Shown here one piece after another: positions 61,494 through 64,000 of a stretch of 64,000 bases of DNA. The first letter of the stretch is position 1, and each line of letters starts with the position of its first letter. Both the position numbers and the translations under genes were made by a program. Source of the stretch: Sporodiniella umbellata (lineage: Eukaryota > Mucoromycota > Mucoromycetes > Mucorales > Rhizopodaceae); NCBI GenBank assembly GCA_025677835.1, contig JAIXMR010000059.1, forward strand, positions 92,942-156,941, in the 5' to 3' direction. A model generated the notes under the pieces. It was not told the DNA's origin. It made no database searches and saw only the letters and a program-made list of their open reading frames with translations.

Positions 61494-62555
61494 TCAACTG
61501 GGAAAACAGTAGATAGAGACGAAGAAATTATAAGGCAAAATCTGCTTTAGATAGAGCCCATAGTGGACTCCTCGACTATTCTTTTCAAAGCCGTCGTTTT
61601 GGTGTGGCAAAATATTGCTGTAGGAATGAAAGGAAAGGCCGATCGAGCAGCCTTCCATGAGCTTTCCAAATTTCTGACAGTGCAATGATCGCCAAAGTTT
61701 TGCTGTCAATATCTTAACTATAAGTGCTGTTAACTTGTATATCGGAGAAAGTGAGGTGTTTCGCAGATATTTGAATTGTAGCAAGTGGGGTAGGCCACAG
61801 AAATTCTTGTATGAATGCTTCCCAGTAAGTTACGCAGAGGTAGCAATTAAAAAAAAGGTGTTCTCTGGAGTCAGGTTCGATTAAGCATTTGGGACATATT
61901 TCAGAGGTGTATTTTTTGGGGAAAACACTGTGCATGAACTGCATATGTGGGATGCGTTTATATGTCAGACGGAAAATCGCATTTCTTTGGATGTAAGTTA
62001 GGGCCAATTTCCGGAAGGGGAGCTACTGGGGTGACTTGACTTTGGAGACAGGAGGAGCTTGGGAATAGGCTTTCCTAAACTCTTTCACTTTCCACGCAGA
62101 ATCGTCGAGGTCAACTGGGCCTGCCAACTTTAACGTTTTTTGAAGGAAAGGAAACCCAACTGTTGTGTTTGAATATACATACAGTGGTCAGGATTGGAGA
62201 GACTGCTGGCGGTCTGGAAAAAACAGTTATAGAAGAAATATTGAATAGCGACATGATTCCGGTCCATAGCTCTGAAGAGTTTATTGGCAACTAGCCTCAG
62301 TAGAGTTGAAACATCTGTCAAGGGCTTGCGCGACAAGAAGTGGCCGTCTGGGTGGTATCTGAATAGTTCGGAAACCTGTGTATTGCGAAATTTAGCAGAT
62401 AGTTTGAATGTCCCAATCTTTCTGGGGCCTAAAATCGCCGGAAAAAGAAGCAGAAGGTATTCCAGAGGGTTAGTTTCAGAGTTGTGAAAGCTTCTTGGCA
62501 TTGAGTCCACAGCTCGAAGGATCATCTGTACGGATGTCAGAGGGCAGAACAAGGA
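61494..62555 (-). pseudogene. LINE ORF2 C-terminal fragment, second copy, with zf-RVT-like end
   Basis: Pieces in several frames: 62552-62130 (contains KPLTDVSTLLRLVANKLF, similar to the first copy), 62007-61714 (FRLTYKRIPHMQF, then CPKCLIEPDSREHLFFNCY, the zinc-binding zf-RVT motif typical of LINE ORF2 ends), and about 61735-61590 (IVKILTAKLWRSLHCQKFGK). Frameshifts and stops separate them. Confidence 0.82.
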
Positions 62556-62755
62556 GAAACATCCTATATCTAATGATTTTTTTCTTTGATTTTATTAGTT
62601 ATTCTTTGTTAGATTTAAAAGATTATTTGTCCAGTCATGCTAGTTTAGGAAACTGCTTTGTTTTTTTTTTAAAACTATATCCAAAATCGTATCTATTTTT
62701 AAAATTAAGAGAATTTTTAAATTTAGTGAATAGCGCCCCAATTTTTAAATAAGAA

Positions 62756-63030
62756 ATACCAATAAGAGTTGAGACGTCTCTCAAGGGTCTACGGGCTGCA
62801 GGAAAAAGGAGGGGTATATTCAAATTGTTTGATTTCAGAACATTTTGTAGGTGCAAGGCAACATACTGGTAAGCTGTGGCAGTTTCTCTCCTTTTAAAAA
62901 GGATCGATTCAACCCAGCAAAAAACTAAGGCTTTTTGCTGCATACCTGGGTCCAGGATATTGAGTCCACCTGATTTTTTTAGGGCTGTAAGAATTTCCCA
63001 TTTCAATTTTGGGAGAACTAATCGTCTTAT
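62756..63030 (-). pseudogene. LINE ORF2 C-terminal fragment, first copy
   Basis: Begins just at the end of ORF1 with RRLVLPKLKWEIL, then SGGLNILDPGMQQKALVFCW, the usual region after a LINE reverse transcriptase. It ends around PLRDVSTLIGIS, where an AT-rich block interrupts it. The abrupt switch from gag tail to this region implies deletion of several kb of ORF2. Confidence 0.8.
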
Positions 63031-63899
63031 TGTAGGTTGTGTGGGAGGGAAGAGCCCGGCGAGTATATCACAGGCTCTAGATTATTGCTAGGTGATGTAT
63101 TCTGTTTGTTGGAAGGAGGGAGGGGTTGTGTGGATGATGAGTTTTCTATCCTGGGAAATGGGATAGTAGCCTCCTTCACAGGTTCTTCTTTAGGGTCTAT
63201 TTGTATTTTAGCTTTCTTTTGGATATGCGTAGCCACAGGCTCGATGCCAAGCTCTTGTGTCCTACTTTTTTGGGTATGGCCATTGGAATCGATGTCCATT
63301 GAAGCTAAATTGCTTTCTTTTTGGGGCGGGTTTGGTCTTGGCCTACTTTTTTGGTTTTGGGCTCTGTTTTGAGGTTCCCTCGCAGGCACATTCCCGGTTA
63401 CTGTGGGTTGAAAGGGAACTCTTTTGTTTGTGGACATGGGAGGATGGTGGTTGCGACGAGGGCAGTCGCAAATCACGTGCCCTTTTTCATTACAATTGAA
63501 ACAAGACAGGTGACCTAGTCTGTCTTTGCAATCAGCTCTACAGTGATCATCTTTCTTACAGAAACGACAGTAAGGGGGCATTTCGTCCCAGGTGAGTAGC
63601 ACTTCTTTAGTGCCTCCTAATCACTCAATAACTCTATTTAATTTCTCATACGGTTCCTCTCTGTATTCTGGGGGATTTGGGTTGAGGACTACATATCCTC
63701 TCCCATAGAGGCACTCACTGTCTTTAACGAAGCCGATATCAAGAACCTTCCCGAAAGAAAAGAAACTCTCTTCCATTTGCTCTCTCAGTACAGCTGGGCG
63801 AAGTAAGAAGAGTCTATCAACCTTGACTCTAGCAATCTGAGGGAGACTGGAAAAACCTTTTATCAACGTGTTTCTCCCAAAAGCAAACCTTCATTGATC
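63027..63899 (-). pseudogene. LINE ORF1 (gag-like, two CCHC zinc knuckles), broken
   Basis: One frame runs through the whole stretch except for a TGA about 63611, where relatives would have a sense codon. The N-terminal part has an RNA-binding look (DRLFLLRPAVL, FSFGKVLDIGFVKD, LYGRGYVVL). Two knuckles follow, CRFCKKDDHCRADC and CFNCNEKGHVICDC, both C-x2-C-x4-H-x4-C. A Pro/Ser-rich tail ends at 63027. Further upstream sequence continues in another frame (FVETAWDKLNPIYNR), so a frameshift is also present. Confidence 0.85.
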
Positions 63900-64000
63900 A
63901 TCTATTGTAGATGGGGTTCAATTTGTCCCACGCAGTCTCTACGAAGGTCTGGTGTAAGTACCTTCTCGTTGTAGGTAAGTGCCCATAGTAGACGTAATTT

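Larger units (their letters stand above)
61230..64000 (-). mobile_element. decayed non-LTR retrotransposon (LINE), internally deleted, running off the window
   Basis: On the minus strand, a gag-like ORF1 with two CCHC knuckles (about 63899-63027) is followed directly by pieces of the ORF2 C-terminus. The reverse transcriptase and endonuclease domains are missing. The left edge is a 30-nt T-run on the + strand (61230-61259), which fits the poly(A) tail of a minus-strand LINE. Base composition is more GC-rich than the flanks. An in-frame TGA interrupts ORF1, ORF2 pieces are in different frames, and an AT-rich block (62556-62755) separates two related C-terminal fragments. The 5' end lies beyond base 64000. 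No target-site duplication can be checked. Confidence 0.88.

Noticed and set aside
63605..63615. In-frame TGA in the LINE gag read as a recoded or selenocysteine codon
   Set aside because: The element has other frameshifts and a large deletion, so a plain inactivating mutation explains it better.
1..64000. CRISPR arrays, bacterial operons or phage genes
   Set aside because: No regularly spaced repeats and no prokaryotic genes; all recognised genes are eukaryotic with spliceosomal introns or typical fungal single exons.

Overview
The window is nuclear DNA of a filamentous fungus, most likely an early-diverging one (Mucoromycota, Mucorales-like). The evidence is an AT-rich background, about 110 tiny introns (mostly 40-60 nt, GT-AG with CTAAC/CTGAC-like branch points), dense single-copy eukaryotic genes, fungus-type proteins (Sin3, Hat1, Cdc50, Ppo oxygenase, hybrid histidine kinase) and a degenerate LINE. 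The genus cannot be fixed from the sequence alone. A/T homopolymer runs are extremely common in introns and spacers.

Layout. 0-4 kb: 3' half of a hybrid histidine kinase (+). 4.9-5.6: mitochondrial ribosomal protein uL6m (+). 5.6-8.1: METTL25-type methyltransferase and myo-inositol oxygenase (both -, only 28 nt apart). 8.1-10.7: gene-poor. 10.7-12.3: Nvj2/TEX2-type SMP-domain lipid-transfer protein (+), converging on an Atg27/mannose-6-phosphate-receptor-like protein (-, nine exons). 13.7-15.2: Cdc50 flippase subunit (-). 16.6-20.1: Sin3 (+). 20.3-21.1: Vps25 (-). 21.3-23.2: Rex1 exonuclease (+). 24.5-27.0: Ppo-type fatty acid dioxygenase (+). 28.5-29.4: Kre9/Knh1-like wall protein (+). 29.4-30.2: Med20 (-). 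30.8-31.7: Fcf2 (+). 32.8-33.7: unknown membrane protein (-). 33.9-34.9: RraA-family protein (+). 34.9-37.3: no gene seen. 37.3-37.9: Myb/SANT protein (-). 39.7-40.8: urate oxidase (-). 41.1-43.8: Pus7 (-). 43.8-46.5: no gene seen. 46.5-48.2: PARP-type zinc-finger protein (+). 48.3-50.0: pantothenate kinase (-). 50.3-50.7: small coiled-coil protein (-). 50.9-53.3: TM9SF/Emp70 protein (-). 54.4-57.4: multi-KH RNA-binding protein (+). 57.7-59.3: Hat1 (-). 61.2-64.0: decayed non-LTR retrotransposon (-).

The genes are ordinary housekeeping and regulatory genes, not a cluster for one pathway. Loose themes are chromatin and transcription (Sin3, Hat1, Med20, PARP-type finger, Myb), RNA modification and processing (Pus7, Rex1, Fcf2, KH protein) and membrane traffic or lipid handling (Nvj2-like, Atg27-like, Cdc50, Vps25, TM9SF). 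I found no convincing new multi-gene system. The most interesting signals concern gene architecture: GC-AG introns, 7-11 nt coding exons (one carrying a protein's sorting signal), repeated T(n)A(n) palindromes inside introns, AAG 3' splice sites, and very tight spacing between neighbours. Exon models were built by hand from splice signals, reading phase and family conservation. For nearly every gene with introns the exons sum to an intact frame, but none was checked against transcripts.
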